Source: Rhabditoides inermis
Taxonomy: Eukaryota > Nematoda > Chromadorea > Rhabditida > Rhabditidae
Direction: 5' to 3'
NCBI GenBank assembly: GCA_963966185.1
Contig: CAWZYM010000231.1
Span: 248,001 to 312,000, forward strand
DNA length: 64,000 nucleotides
Below are positions 32,283-44,165 of this stretch, in pieces. How positions within the stretch are numbered: position 1 is the stretch's first letter; every line of letters begins with the position of its first letter. Made by a program: the position numbers and the translations under genes. The notes below the pieces were generated by a model. The model made no database searches. It was not told the DNA's origin and saw nothing but the letters and a program-made list of their open reading frames with translations.

Positions 32283-33413
32283 CTATCCCGCCTCGGTCGA
32301 CGCGCACGCCTTCTCCACCGCCGCAAAGTACTCGTTCTGCAAATAAATGAAATGGAGTTACAGTACCGTAGGTTTAAAATACAGTAAACTGTATTGTAAT
32401 CTACCGTATACCTGTAGTCTCATGAACTCGGCGATGAGTCGCGCGTGTTTGTCGTAGTCCGCCTCGCACTTTTGCAGCTCCATCGCGACCTGGACAATCA
32501 ATCGATAATTCAATAAATCATGAAATCAATCAATACGCACTCCGTTGCACTGTCGCTCCAGTTCCTTCTGCATGCGATCCTTCTTCGTGTACGCGAAAAA
32601 GTCCCTGTATACGAAGTATAAAAAAGAGTACGGTAATCTACAGTTCTCCAGTGACTACAGTAATCTCACATGGTGGCTCCCTTCATCTTGTCGAGGTTCT
32701 TGGTGTATTCCATCTGCTTGTCGAGCATCCCCCGAAGGTATGGCACTCGCACGAACTTGAACTCTTTCAGCGGCTGCAGCACCTGAGAGGGGTACGGTAG
32801 ATACAGTAATCAAGGTACCGTATACCTGCTCGTGGACGGCGTTGATCATCTCTCGCTGTTTCACGCCAATCTGATCGAGAGCCACGACCACCTTGCATAG
32901 GTAGGACTGGTACTGGAATGGAGGGAGTGAATAGGGAGAGAGAGAAACAGAGAAAGATAGAGAGAGAGGGGAGTGGAGAGATATGTACCTCTACGTTGCT
33001 GATAGCGAGGCTCATGACTTGGAATGTGGCTGCCAGCTGTTCGGCTATGTTGTGTGGCTGTCCCCACGGCGCGTCCTCCACTTGGAACCTACAGTAACCC
33101 AGTATACTGTTGCTACAGTAGGAAGTAGGAAGTCAAGTCTCCCTCCGCAGAACCCTGCGCACCTCTTGTTGGCGTCTTCGATGTAGCTGATGAGCATTTC
33201 GTTCCACTGCACCAGCGCCGAGAAGCGGCTCGTCTGGAACCAGACGGAACCAGTCCGGCACCAGTCCAGCACACCACACCCACCAGTTTCTCGTTTGTCT
33301 CCTTGAGCTGCGACTGCTGCCAGTCGACTGTGGTGGTCTTCTTGCCTTTACGCTAACTCCAAAAATATTTCTTCGAAATATTTGACGCAACCAACCTTGA
33401 CACTGTATGCCAT
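32283..33413 (-). CDS. BAR-domain-like coiled-coil protein, about 217 aa
   Basis: Nine small exons from ATG at 33413 (first exon six codons, 33413-33396; second 33352-33284) to the TAG at 32283-32285. The whole protein is alpha-helical with heptad-like charge patterning: KETNEKL, LVQWNEMLISYIEDANK, QLAATFQVMSLAISNVE, ALDQIGVKQREMINAVHEQV, LDKQMEYTKNLDKMKG, then a basic segment KKDRMQKELERQ. Length, the central LQPLKEF and the three-helix layout fit a small classical BAR domain as in FAM92/arfaptin-type proteins, which dimerise and bind curved membranes. There is no signal peptide, SH3 or PH domain. Exact orthology is not recognised. Introns are short and rich in TACNGTA. Confidence 0.6.
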
Positions 33414-33506
33414 GGCGATGGATGGAGGAGTGAGCGCATCGCCGTCGCGCCTTCTGGTAATGCCCCTTGTGATGAAACAGTCAAATGAGTCTAGAGACTG
33501 CAAATT

Positions 33507-34035
33507 AGAGAGGGCGCGCAGCGCCTTCTCTTTTGGCTTAGGATAGGGCTCGCGCCAGAATTTTCAAGAAGCGATATCCAAAAATCATGTTAGCAGGAAT
33601 GCGAATCGTGTCCGGTAACGCTGACTCTCTGCCGAAAGCGTACTCTCTCGGCGTTTTCTGCGCGTGTTCTCCAACTAGCACTTTGAGTGTAGTTCGCCTC
33701 GCCGCCGCCAGCGTCTAATTCGCGCCGGGTTTGCGTTGTTTTGGGCTCTCGTCATTCTGGCTAGCTCTCTCCCGGCAGGCGGGCAGGGCGCGCAAAGAAA
33801 TTAACGACAGAGCTTGGGAATCAGAAACAGAAGAAATTTCTATGAAACAACAAAAGCACATATATTATCTGTTAAAAAGTACTTGCGTAAAGATATTAAG
33901 TTTGTCTTGACCCAATTCAACAAAAGCGCATGCATAAAACGTTTACAGATACTAACACAAACCTGCGCATAACGGACAGTGGACACTAACAGATGAAATA
34001 TAACAATACAAATGAATAACGTCATACGTCCATAT

Positions 34036-34083
<48 letters not shown>

Positions 34084-34198
34084 GGGGAGAGAGGCGCAGG
34101 TTTGTGTTAGTATTTGTAAACGTTTTATGCATGCGCTTTTGTTGAATTGGGGAAAGACAAACTTAATATCTTTACGCAAGTACTTTTTAACAGATAAT
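33507..34198. mobile_element. Hairpin element R1
   Basis: Left end is GAGGGCGCGCAGCGCC...TTTTGGCTTA, shared with 24.87 and 51.9 kb. The right half is a palindrome with 105-bp arms at 33864-33968 and 34094-34198 around a loop holding (GA)n. Arms begin ATTATCTGTTAAAAAGTACT and include AAAAGCGCATGCATAAAACG. The two arms differ at only three positions. No coding capacity. Confidence 0.82.
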
Positions 34199-34463
34199 AC
34201 CACTTGTGCCCTGATATGCCATGTGTGCCCATCTATTATACATTCTTACAAATGACGTGCAGTCATGTATTTTGTTGCTGCATTTAGTTCTAGTGTGTAT
34301 TTCTCATATAATACGTTCATTCACGACACTTCAGCAAAAACTACAGTGCATCTCCTAAAAGGGTAATCTAATGTGAATGTTTCGGTTTTTTTGGAAAATG
34401 TCGTAAACTAACACCCTGTGTATGAGCTTTTTGCATGTGATTGTCCGATAGCGATTGATTTAT

Positions 34464-34506
<43 letters not shown>

Positions 34507-34555
34507 GGGGGCTAAGTGGATTGATTGCCCCACTGTGTCTGATGTGCGAACAGAA

Positions 34556-35404
34556 ATGATTGGATTATGGCATCTGCTCCCATTGATTTCGCTGATAAGC
34601 GCTCAGGTAAGGTCGTAAAAATCACAAATGATGATATCACACTATCACAGATTCCTGCGTACTACCCTGTTTACGCGTACGAAAACAATCAAGCGGTACG
34701 GGCATTGCCTATGATTTCATTCATCATTTCCACGTTGCTTTCAGGGACTATCGAACTCTGAACTCGCTTGGAGAGAGTACATCAATTACCTACTGCTAAC
34801 AGCCTTTCTTAGAGACAAAGAACACACTGAAAACCGAAAGATACAGGGAAATGCGGTGACGCAGGCAATCTCAATGGCTACCGAGTCTCCGGTTCAGAGC
34901 ACAAGCACAACTGCGGCGTCTCGAGTGACGCAGACCGACAGTACCCCTGCAGAGCAACACTTCAAAGCAGCCAGGGCGGTGCTGCGAGATGTGTCAGAAG
35001 AGGAGGAGACAGTGGAAGCAACGACGGAAACATCCGAGGAAATAGTGATCGAGCTATCGCCACAGTTCATCCCCATACACAGAGAGAATACTTCAACAAC
35101 CGAAGTCTCTGTTTCGGCAATCGAACAATCTACCAGCCCTGACGTGTCACGGGGGACGGAATCAGTCACAAATTCATCAGAAACACCGGGAGTCTATTCA
35201 ATTGGCAATACAGATGCTAGTTCAGTGGTCGCCACTACATCAATCTCTACTCCCTATACAATAACAAATAGAAATGTCAGTGCTTTCACCAGCCTACTTC
35301 CGCAGACCACTCCACCTCCCCTTCCTTCCACCAGTCTCCCACCCGTCCAGCCCACTCCATCCTCGAAGCTTCTCTGGACGCGTCGCGCCAAAATCAAGAA
35401 CTGA
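34556..35404 (+). CDS. Secreted Ser/Thr-rich (mucin-like) protein, about 251 aa
   Basis: Three exons: 34556-34606, 34651-34695, 34745-35404. Exon 1 is a signal peptide (MIGLWHLLPLISLISAQ). After a short ordered stretch (IPAYYPVYAYENNQA, ELAWREYINYLLLTAFLRD) the rest is low-complexity: many Thr, Ser, Glu and Pro, ending with a proline-rich block (TTPPPLPSTSLPPVQPTP) and a basic end RRAKIKN. The Ser/Thr content predicts heavy O-glycosylation, as in cuticle or eggshell mucins. No cysteine-rich domain or membrane helix is seen. Family unknown. ATG lies two bases after an AACAG acceptor. A VTQTD motif occurs near residue 70. Confidence 0.75.
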
Positions 35405-36524
35405 TCGGTGATAGCCGCCCTTTGTCACATGATAAACACATATTTGCATTGTGCGCGTTCCCATAAATCAGACTCTAATCGCATTTGGGGCTGGGCTGGG
35501 GGGCTTATCGAAGGGATGTGGGGGCTGCTTCCGACCGCTGTCTTGTTTCAATCGATGGCCGCATGGCCGCATTCCGCCCCTTGCTACTTCTCGCCACCAT
35601 AGCTCACATATACAAGGGTGCGTTCCAGTGCTGCATTGTTCACGTCACGTTGTGCACGTCTTTCTCATCATAGTACGTGCGTACAACCGAATTTAGAACC
35701 AATTTCTTTTTGTAGATAACCAAAACACAGTGATATTATTTAATATGTTCTGTGCGTAATGTGTTGAGTGATCTGGAAATCCGAACAGAATCTGAGGAAG
35801 AAAATTTATTGTCATATATTTACACATAATCCATTTACTTCCATCCCTTTCTAGTTTTTTTTTTCGAGATGCGGATTTGTGTGTACGCATTTCTTTTGGA
35901 TAATCCGTTATCAACAATTGTTGGCAAAACAGATTAGTAGAGTAAAAAGAAGACTAACCCACGCAGCGTATGTACGTAGAGCTGTGAGATCCTGTTCAGA
36001 ACTATTGTTCTACATAATATTATACTTACGTTGTACTTGTGTACTTACTTTACTTGATGGTATGTTGAACAAACATTTCAATTGTATCAAAAGGACATTA
36101 AATACAAATAAATATCTACTTACGCACTTCCCCTTTATTGTGCGAGGAAGTAAAACACAATTTGATTAATCGAATCGCGAATGTGAGCTGACGCAAATGT
36201 TTTCTACTTATAATATGACAGTTTAGAGTATGTACACATACAATCTTATCATTTGTCATTTTTCGAAATAACGTGGTCATCACTCATTACCTAGACCGAA
36301 CTGATAACACAAAACGGTAGTTGCACAATTTCTTTCTTTTCTTTTCGAGAATACAGGTGTGGCTATAAGTAGTATACTATACTACTTACGGTTCGACGAA
36401 TCGTTCCTATATATAACGAATCACAAGTTTTGACGTTGGACCGATATTTGCAGACCGGGAAGTTATAGTGAAGAAACTATGTGAAGAAGTTGTTTTAATA
36501 TATCTCATTTTCACTTGTTTTCAG
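35405..36524. other. Intergenic, nothing firm
   Basis: AT-rich spacer. The missing first exon (signal peptide) of the saposin-like gene should lie here, but I could not place it with confidence. Confidence 0.5.
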
Positions 36525-37732
36525 GCCAGCAGACTGAGGGTGTCCCTCTTCTCACAATTGGATGCACTGTTTGTGTGAGAATTGCGGAAGAAATCGAGAA
36601 AATGGACAAGACTGACGATGTGAGTCACGTATTGGAAACAATCAACACATACCTATTCTTAGTTACGGTTCCTTATTGTAGAGTTGTAACATAACTAAAT
36701 AACCGTTGATTGTTTGACCATCGTAGTCCATACATAATCTGTGCAAGGTTAATGTAACGACACTATTATGCTTATTTGTCGTTATAGGTACTGGCTAAAG
36801 AACGCTGAAATATCACTTATGTGTTCGTACTTACAATTGCGAATGAGCAAATGACATGAATCATTTAACTTACTACTTATTCTCTCCCACGCTCTTGCCT
36901 TTTCTGCAAAACTCCTCGGGGAGAAAGATGGAAGATCTGAGAGATTTAAGTACACAGTGCGGATGAGGATCGACTCCGTCTACTGCAAGGGTCTGGGAGT
37001 GTTCGGTCGAGGCTGCCGATCCATTCTATCACTACACCAATCAGCCATCACGGCCGCTATGAAGAACGGTCAGTGAACACTTGTTAATTGACTCATCGTT
37101 ATGCGAACAGAAGCTGTAAACCGTGTAATTTTAGCACTTACGTAACGCCATTAAGTATCTGAATCACACGGCAATTTGCGAATTGTGTGAAGTTGTGCAA
37201 ATCGGAACAAGTGCATATTGTCAATTGTGATAATAGCCACTGTCAGTCGCAGCTATATTCCCGAGCACTGGACGTTTACCCGATGTGTTTTGTGGCACTG
37301 GAAAAATACGGTGTCTCAATGCACAAAATGTGAATGACATAATGACACCCACCCCCGAATCGTAGGGTGGACTCATAGAAAAGACTCGGTCGATCGGTCG
37401 AGTCATTATCCGCACCCATTTACCAACACCTCATTACAGATCTATTAATGGAAATATGAGGTCATTGGGTTCAATGATACTTAATAACAGGCTCATCACC
37501 CATGGATGCCTGCGAAAGAGTCGATCTCTGCACCTACGACACCCCCTATAGCTGTCTCTCATACATACCCAAAAAGGTATCATTGTTTTCGTTGGAACCA
37601 TACGTGTTCATCATTCATCTGCTAATTATTTGTTCGCTGAGAATCACAGTCGCATAACATAACACAGATTGACACATGATAGGAAGTCTCGTAATGTCGT
37701 AATGTGTTTATTAGTGACCAGATCAAAGAGAT

Positions 37733-37783
<51 letters not shown>

Positions 37784-38063
37784 AGAGCAACATTATTGCA
37801 GCCTCGAACGACGGCTGCATTGCCAATACACCAGGATCTGTAGTCATCTCTTCCTCTCTTGGAAGACTGAAACAAAAACACGGGTACCCAACACGGATAA
37901 CATGTCTACAATAAAGATTTCTTTCTTTTTAACAATGAATAACAAACTAGTAATCTCATTAAAACACTTCGAAGAAGTCCTCACTACTCACATATCTCTT
38001 TTTTGTCTCTTTCAGGCCTATACCTTTCACGCTCACAATGTGATATCGATATTATCGATATGA
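36525..38063 (+). CDS. Saposin B-like secreted protein, first exon not found
   Basis: Exons: 36525-36619, 36924-37068, 37491-37576, 38016-38063. The assembled domain has GCTVCVRIAEEIEKMDK, then CKGLGVFGRGC, then SPMDACERVDLC. This is the six-cysteine order and spacing of a SapB domain (C-x2-C ... C-x~10-C ... C-x~5-C). Nematode saposin-like proteins bind or permeabilise lipid membranes in the gut or lysosomes. The last exon adds about 15 residues and TGA at 38061-38063. The acceptor of the second exon is GAG rather than CAG. The 5' exon with signal peptide and start is missing from my model. Confidence 0.7.
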
Positions 38064-38448
38064 AGCATAATGATGTCCAAAAACAAACGAAAAAGATTAC
38101 ATAGTCGATATCCGCGTGTGTGGACTGTAATGACGGAACATGATCGGAAACGCCTCGTCATCGTCGCTCATTCACGTGTGGGCAGAACATTGATACCTTC
38201 CGAGCCGGAAACTACTCGGATAGCAAAGAGGCACACAATCAGCAAATCGTCACAATGAACGCAACAAAAAAAAACTGTTTTCGCAAATTCCATAGACTCC
38301 CCAACATTTCAATGACATGGAGTGAAGGCATGATCAATGGAACACTGTGTTTATACTGTGAGGATACCCCGAGGCGTGCAAAGGGACTAGTGATGTACTC
38401 GTGTTGTCTTTATCTCTCTCTGGCTGGTCTTTCTCTCTCCCTCTCTGG

Positions 38449-38958
38449 TCAGAACTGTTGTCGCATGAGCTGACGCGCGACTCGCGCACTCTTCCGCGCC
38501 TTCAGGTACACGCAACCGAGGGGGTTGAAGAAACAGTTGCGGTCGTACCGAGATTCGATCAACGGGTGCTGCCGGCTGAAAAACGTAACAGTCAATGGAG
38601 GATAATAATGATGTTCAATTAGTTTTTTATCTATCAGTTTGAGATAGTATTCGATGCTGTTGCTATTGCATGACGTTCCATTGCTACCGGTTACTTGGTC
38701 ATTCATTGTGTATTATCTATGAATCCTGTATCAAGCAGATATGATATGTGGTCGGCTAAAGAGCAATAGTTCCCTGTATTCGTCATTGCGACGTTCCTAT
38801 TCTAGCCTGGCTATGGCTAGTATTAGCGTCGTGGAACCCTTTTTCAGAGTACAGAGACAAAAAACATGTATGCATGTGAGTATATGCAACCGAAATACAT
38901 CCTGATTAGTTCGGGATGAATGTGGGGGCAGAAAGATTGACGGAGGCAATCGGGCCAA

Positions 38959-39006
<48 letters not shown>

Positions 39007-40036
39007 TTCCCTCTCTCCCCCGCTTCCCTGCCCTTCTCAAAGTCTGTGGGAAATGCTACGTACCCACTCCTTTCCAGAATATTATCACTTGACGTCGCAA
39101 AGTGGTTTATCATTTCACTCACGCAATCCGGCGACGCCATTTCGTTCCCGCACTAACACGATTTTCTGATATCTAATACAATTGAAATACGACAAGGTGT
39201 GAGAATAGCATGACCTCAATGCGTGTGGATAGAATGTATAAGAGATGTCACTTTGCGTGTTTCCAATAAGTCAACCTGCACATACAACAACAATGTTTGC
39301 TGACAAGTGGGGATTCCCCCGTTACTCATGTTATTAGAAAAAAAGTGATTTTGTGATATCACATATTGGTATCATTACAATACATACAACAACACAATGC
39401 ACAAGAAGATTTGCGGACAGATTAGATCTATATTTATAATTTATTAGGGTCTTCCCTATTTCATTTTTTTAAATATATTTCTGTTTCATATTCATTATTT
39501 TCATGTTCACGTGAGCGGTGTTAGGATACCATTCATTCATTGCAGTATTTGTGAGGGAATACCATTGGAATACACGCATTGTCTCTTGCACAGGATAATC
39601 TCAAGCGAACTATCGACGATATTTTCGGCAGGCTGCAATCGCAATACGAGAAATAACAGAGATCCGCACCAAACGATGAAAATTCAATTGTTCTGACGCG
39701 ATAATGACAGAGTGAAGTAAATAATGACTACTTTGCAGCGCGTAGAGAAAAATGGAATGATTGCAGAGTAGACACGGTTGTAAACATGCGACATCACACA
39801 TCGCCACAGAAAAAATATGACAATGCTGTCTTCAGCAAAGGTAAAGGTAAAGAGTAAAGGTAGCCCCGGATCAAAGAGACTTATGAGTACTCTACGGTGG
39901 TCGAAGGTGTCAACAGTATACTGTATATAAAACTACAGTATACGCATGGAGCTTACCTTGGCATAGCGTCTACTTGTGCCGCAACGACTGCAACGAGAGC
40001 GAGAAGGAAGGCCGAGAGAGAGAACCGGAGACGCAT
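38449..40036 (-). CDS. Allatostatin-C/somatostatin-like neuropeptide precursor
   Basis: The first exon (40036-39957) is a clear signal peptide: MRLRFSLSAFLLALVAVVAA then QVDAMP. The last exon (38575-38449) encodes ESRYDRNCFFNPLGCVYL followed by KARKSARVARQLMRQQF and stop. Exon phases match (2 + 1), so a two-exon gene of about 68 aa works; extra exons in the 1.4-kb intron are possible. The CFFNPLGC core has two cysteines six residues apart around FNP, the hallmark of arthropod allatostatin C (C-x-FNP-x-x-C), whose disulphide ring binds somatostatin-type GPCRs. Basic sites flank the core (R before, KARK after). A CTCTCCAG acceptor is eight bases before the ATG. Family assignment is by motif only. 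Confidence 0.65.
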
Positions 40037-40324
40037 GGGGGACCTGGAGAGAGGAAACAATGCACTGATCGAGCGAGATCATCGGAAGATGTTGACACAG
40101 TACGCGCAAACAAACACGGAATCGGGAAGTCGCAGAAAAGACGAGACAAGTCAGAACGTCATCTTCATCACGGAAATGAGAACGAAAATAATTCACAATT
40201 GCCATACAGCGAGGTTTGATTACAGTGAAACGAAGGGGGAAATACAAGAGCGAATCGGCAGAAGCAGGAGACTGCGATTGGATTAGCCACTACCTGAGAA
40301 AGGGGAGGCGGGATATTAATACTA

Positions 40325-40327
<3 letters not shown>

Positions 40328-40411
<84 letters not shown>

Positions 40412-40482
40412 GTCTCTCTCTCTCTGTCTGTCTCTCTCTGTCTGTCTGTCTGTCTCTCTCTGTCTCTCTCTTTATCTTTCTT

Positions 40483-40513
<31 letters not shown>

Positions 40514-40528
40514 CTTTCTCTTTCTCTT

Positions 40529-40580
<52 letters not shown>
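40328..40580. repeat. CT/TGTC-rich microsatellite
   Basis: About 250 bp of (CT)n with TGTC and TTTC variants upstream of the neuropeptide gene. Confidence 0.95.
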
Positions 40581-40581
<1 letters not shown>

Positions 40582-41947
40582 GTGTCCCTCCCAAGCCTCG
40601 AACGCAGAGACGAAAAGAGACAAGGGCAGTGAAGTGCATGGGGGGATCTTGGGGGGACAACTCATTAATTACCACATCATTGCTTGGGTAGTGGGGATTA
40701 TATATGAGATGCGTTGGATAGAGCGATTCTCTTTAAAGAGTGAGACGGGGCGGAGTGAGTGGACGGCAGAGGAGTGAGTGAGTGAGTGAGTGGACGAGTG
40801 AGTGAGAAGAGAATCAGACAACTAATTGATATGCTTATATGCGGAAATTGATTCGACAACTACTCTCTTCTTTCGGTTCACTTAGCACATGTCTAACTGG
40901 GGCTGCCCCCATAACATGAAAGCTGTCGATCCTCGATGATAGTTTGGAGATACATGCGCTCAACAGTGAGCCAAAATCTAGACACCAAAAAGCACAGTAT
41001 ATGTGGATGTCAATTAGTTCAGTTGTGGTAGCTGAATCGAAACATTCTCAACTTGATGTTGATGGTGATGTCATTCGAATTTAACAAAAAAAAACATGAC
41101 GCTCAATACAATCTCGTTTCGATGACTACACGCTTGAACGTCCAGTTCCAATATGCACCGAAGACCGAAGCTACATAAGAGCGGTGCTCACTATTGCGAC
41201 GAGTCAACGCTACCTAGGTTCATTAACTAGAATTCCGAGTTTTGGCTGGAGCTCTTTTAGGCAAACAAACTAGCGTCTAGAGTTCGCACAATGTGGTTCC
41301 CCCATTGACATTCGCACTTGCTTCATAGTTATTCTTATTCTAGGAAATTAACATTAGCGTATAACTACTGTAATATTCCAATGAATGTTTCGTATTTGCA
41401 CGCAGTATTGCAGTCGAACCGCAATAACAATGCCTGACAGATGCAGATAGTTAGAATCTGTGCCAAAAAAAGATATTCTTTCGCGTGCTGAATTTTCAAG
41501 AAAACAACAACGATGAACAGAGAAAACGAGTGGGGGGAAAGAGATAAAGGGCGAGAGAGACAGAGAGAAGGAGACAGAGAGTGAGAGAAGGAGGGAAAGG
41601 AAGAGCGGCGAAAAAGAGAGCCCACACCTGCTCTAGAAATCTTTTAAAGAAACGTGGTCGAATTGTTTTCGCATGAACGCTCATCGCCTTTTTCCGCGAA
41701 TAGACCGTCTAACGATAAGATAAAGAAATCACTGGATCTTTAAGTACAACATGATCTCCAAGAGAAGAATCTTGTGATTCAGATGACGGCCCCTCGGCAC
41801 TGTTGGTGGTTTATATCCCATAAACAGTCACGATTATCTACAGTACATAAAAGGACAATAAACACGAAGGCTAGTATTTGAAAAAGTGCAAAAAGGACGA
41901 CAGTGGCGGCAGATAATATTTCCGGCAATCGAGATCGAGATTCGAGC

Positions 41948-42013
<66 letters not shown>

Positions 42014-42122
42014 GCGCAACAATCGGCATGGTTACTAAAAACAACGACTGACAAAAGACATTCCAGACATTGCAAAAGGACAAATCTCAATTGGCCATGG
42101 CATTTATCACAACAACGGACCG
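40581..42122. other. Intergenic, nothing recognised
   Basis: Includes GAGT repeats near 40775 and a 65-bp (GA)n at about 41945-42010. I see no supported exon. Confidence 0.5.
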
Positions 42123-42475
42123 TTACAGAGTGGTGTGACGGGCGTTGTTGGAACGACGGGTTTTCTGGGACTTCTGGGAGAGAGGGGCGGTATTCCTCGA
42201 TCGCACAACCTTGTCCAGTGGGCGGGCGTTCGGGCGAGCGGCGACCTGCCCCCGACTCTCCATGTATTTCTCAAATCTCTCCAGGGCAAGCTCTCTCTTA
42301 CTCTTCTCTACCACTGGCTTCCGACCGTTCGAAGGCGCTGCAATGTTCATTTGAAGAGAGAGAGAGAGGGAGGGGGGAGAGAGAGGGAGATAGACACAGA
42401 CAGAGGGAGAGAGGTCTTACCGGCAAGAGCGAGTCCGAGAAGACAGAGAACCAGGAAAACGGCGAGGAATTTCAT
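42123..42475 (-). CDS. Small secreted basic protein, 89 aa
   Basis: Two exons, 42475-42421 and 42337-42123, phase-matched. Residues 1-18 are a signal peptide (MKFLAVFLVLCLLGLALA). The mature 71 residues contain no cysteine and are strongly basic: KPVVEKSKRELALERFEKYM, then SRGQVAARPNARPLDKVVRS and a Ser/Arg/Asn-rich end. A KR site splits a short N-terminal piece from an amphipathic helix, so it could be a neuropeptide-like or antimicrobial precursor, but no known peptide motif is recognised. Confidence 0.75.
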
Positions 42476-42855
42476 TGTCGACGATGTACGATAATTTGTC
42501 TGCCAGTATTTAAACGGTTGAAATTTTAAATTATGAATCGAAAGACGTTAACAGTGTGGGAAAACGGAGTCTTGTGATTTGTGATAACACAATATCAAAT
42601 TATTGGAGTATGGTTCAATTGCTCACTTATTGTTTCCGACATAAAATTTCATCACAAGCTATTCCTAGATTTTTTCTCAGAATGAAATATACACATTCAA
42701 ACTCACAGAAAGAAGACGCGAACAAAGAGCACTCATTTATTGCGTGCAATCGTGGAACGTTTTAACTGAACAAGGTCGGGCGAAGACTTTTAACGGGTGT
42801 TTTGCAAGCAGTTTTTTCATCTATTTTTTGTAACGTGGAGAGACTGTGCGTGTGT

Positions 42856-44120
42856 TCACTTGGCGATGGCAGAGGGACGAGAAGGGGGGTTGGCGGAGGG
42901 AGAGTTGAGGGAACTCGGCTCGGAGTCCGACGGCTTCGGAGAGAAGAGGGTGCATGGGGCCTGGAAGGGAGGGTGGAGAGGGATGGGCGAGAGGGGACAT
43001 ACGTTTCCCACAGTGTCCACTCGGAAGACGGGCGGCGCCGGGTTCGCAGTGGCACGGGTGAAGAGAGCGGCAATCTCGGATTCTGAACATTGTTTTTTTT
43101 TGTAAAAGCATTTGTGACATCACGCGTATGGAATGACAAGCCTATTGCAATTGCAAATGTGGCCGAAAACAACAGAACAACGACTGTAATCTTTCATATC
43201 CTCTCCCACCCATTCTCCTCTCACCCTTCTTGTGATCCAGTTCCTCGGCCACTCTCTTCATCGCCATCACAGTCTCGTCGATGTCACACTTGAGAATCCT
43301 CGGGGCAGAGACGCACACACGCAGAACAGTCATCGACGAGCACTGACATTTACAGTATCCACCCAGCAGCCTACAGTATCCCCTCACTTGCACGGTTCCC
43401 TCGAGTCCGTCCATCTGAATGCGTCCGACGCCGACAGTCATCTCCTTCGTGTCTGCCAGCAAACGGGCGTACACAGACGTCAGCCGGTTCGTCTTCTCCT
43501 CGTCGTGAGACGGGTCCTGCAACGAAAACGTGACGCCTGTAGACGATTGCGTCAATCATCCCCTTTTCACTGGGGCAACGTGTTCCGAGAAAAAGAACGC
43601 GACAAAAACATAGTTCATTGAAGACAGAGTTCCTGAAGCGGTATGTTGTGGCTACTAATTGTGTCCACACAATGGCAGGGGCGGCATTCGCGTAATGCGC
43701 TGACGTGCGGAAGAGAAAAAAAACGAGGCTACGTATTCATAGTACATACAATGAGTTGTAGAGCAATGGAGGAGAGCCCGGGCTTGCCAACCACCCGGAC
43801 TCGGTCGAACGAGCACAGCTGCGAGTGGAAGTACTCACACATCTCCTTCTTCTGAAAAGGGGTACGGTGGATTAATGTGGATGCGAGGATTACGGTACCT
43901 GCTTGACGTGGTGCGTGAGGGGCTCTTTTCCGATGAGGCGAGCCACCATCCACACATTGAGCATCAGCTGACGGGTGGGACGACAGAGACGCCACGCAGG
44001 GTCTGAGAGGGATACGTAGGAGGCTATAGCTACCGTATAACTAACAGTTGGCGATCTTGGTCGGCTCTCCATAGACAGCGCGCTGCGACAAAGGATCGCG
44101 AGACCTAGAGGGATAATTGG

Positions 44121-44165
<45 letters not shown>

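Noticed and set aside
39595..39657. Possible + strand mini-exon (DNLKRTIDDIFGRLQSQYEK)
   Set aside because: Good acceptor and stop, but no upstream exon or start could be linked; it lies in the neuropeptide intron on the other strand.
40168..40665. 165-codon Arg/Glu-rich frame
   Set aside because: Translation of GA/CT microsatellite; no splice or homology support.
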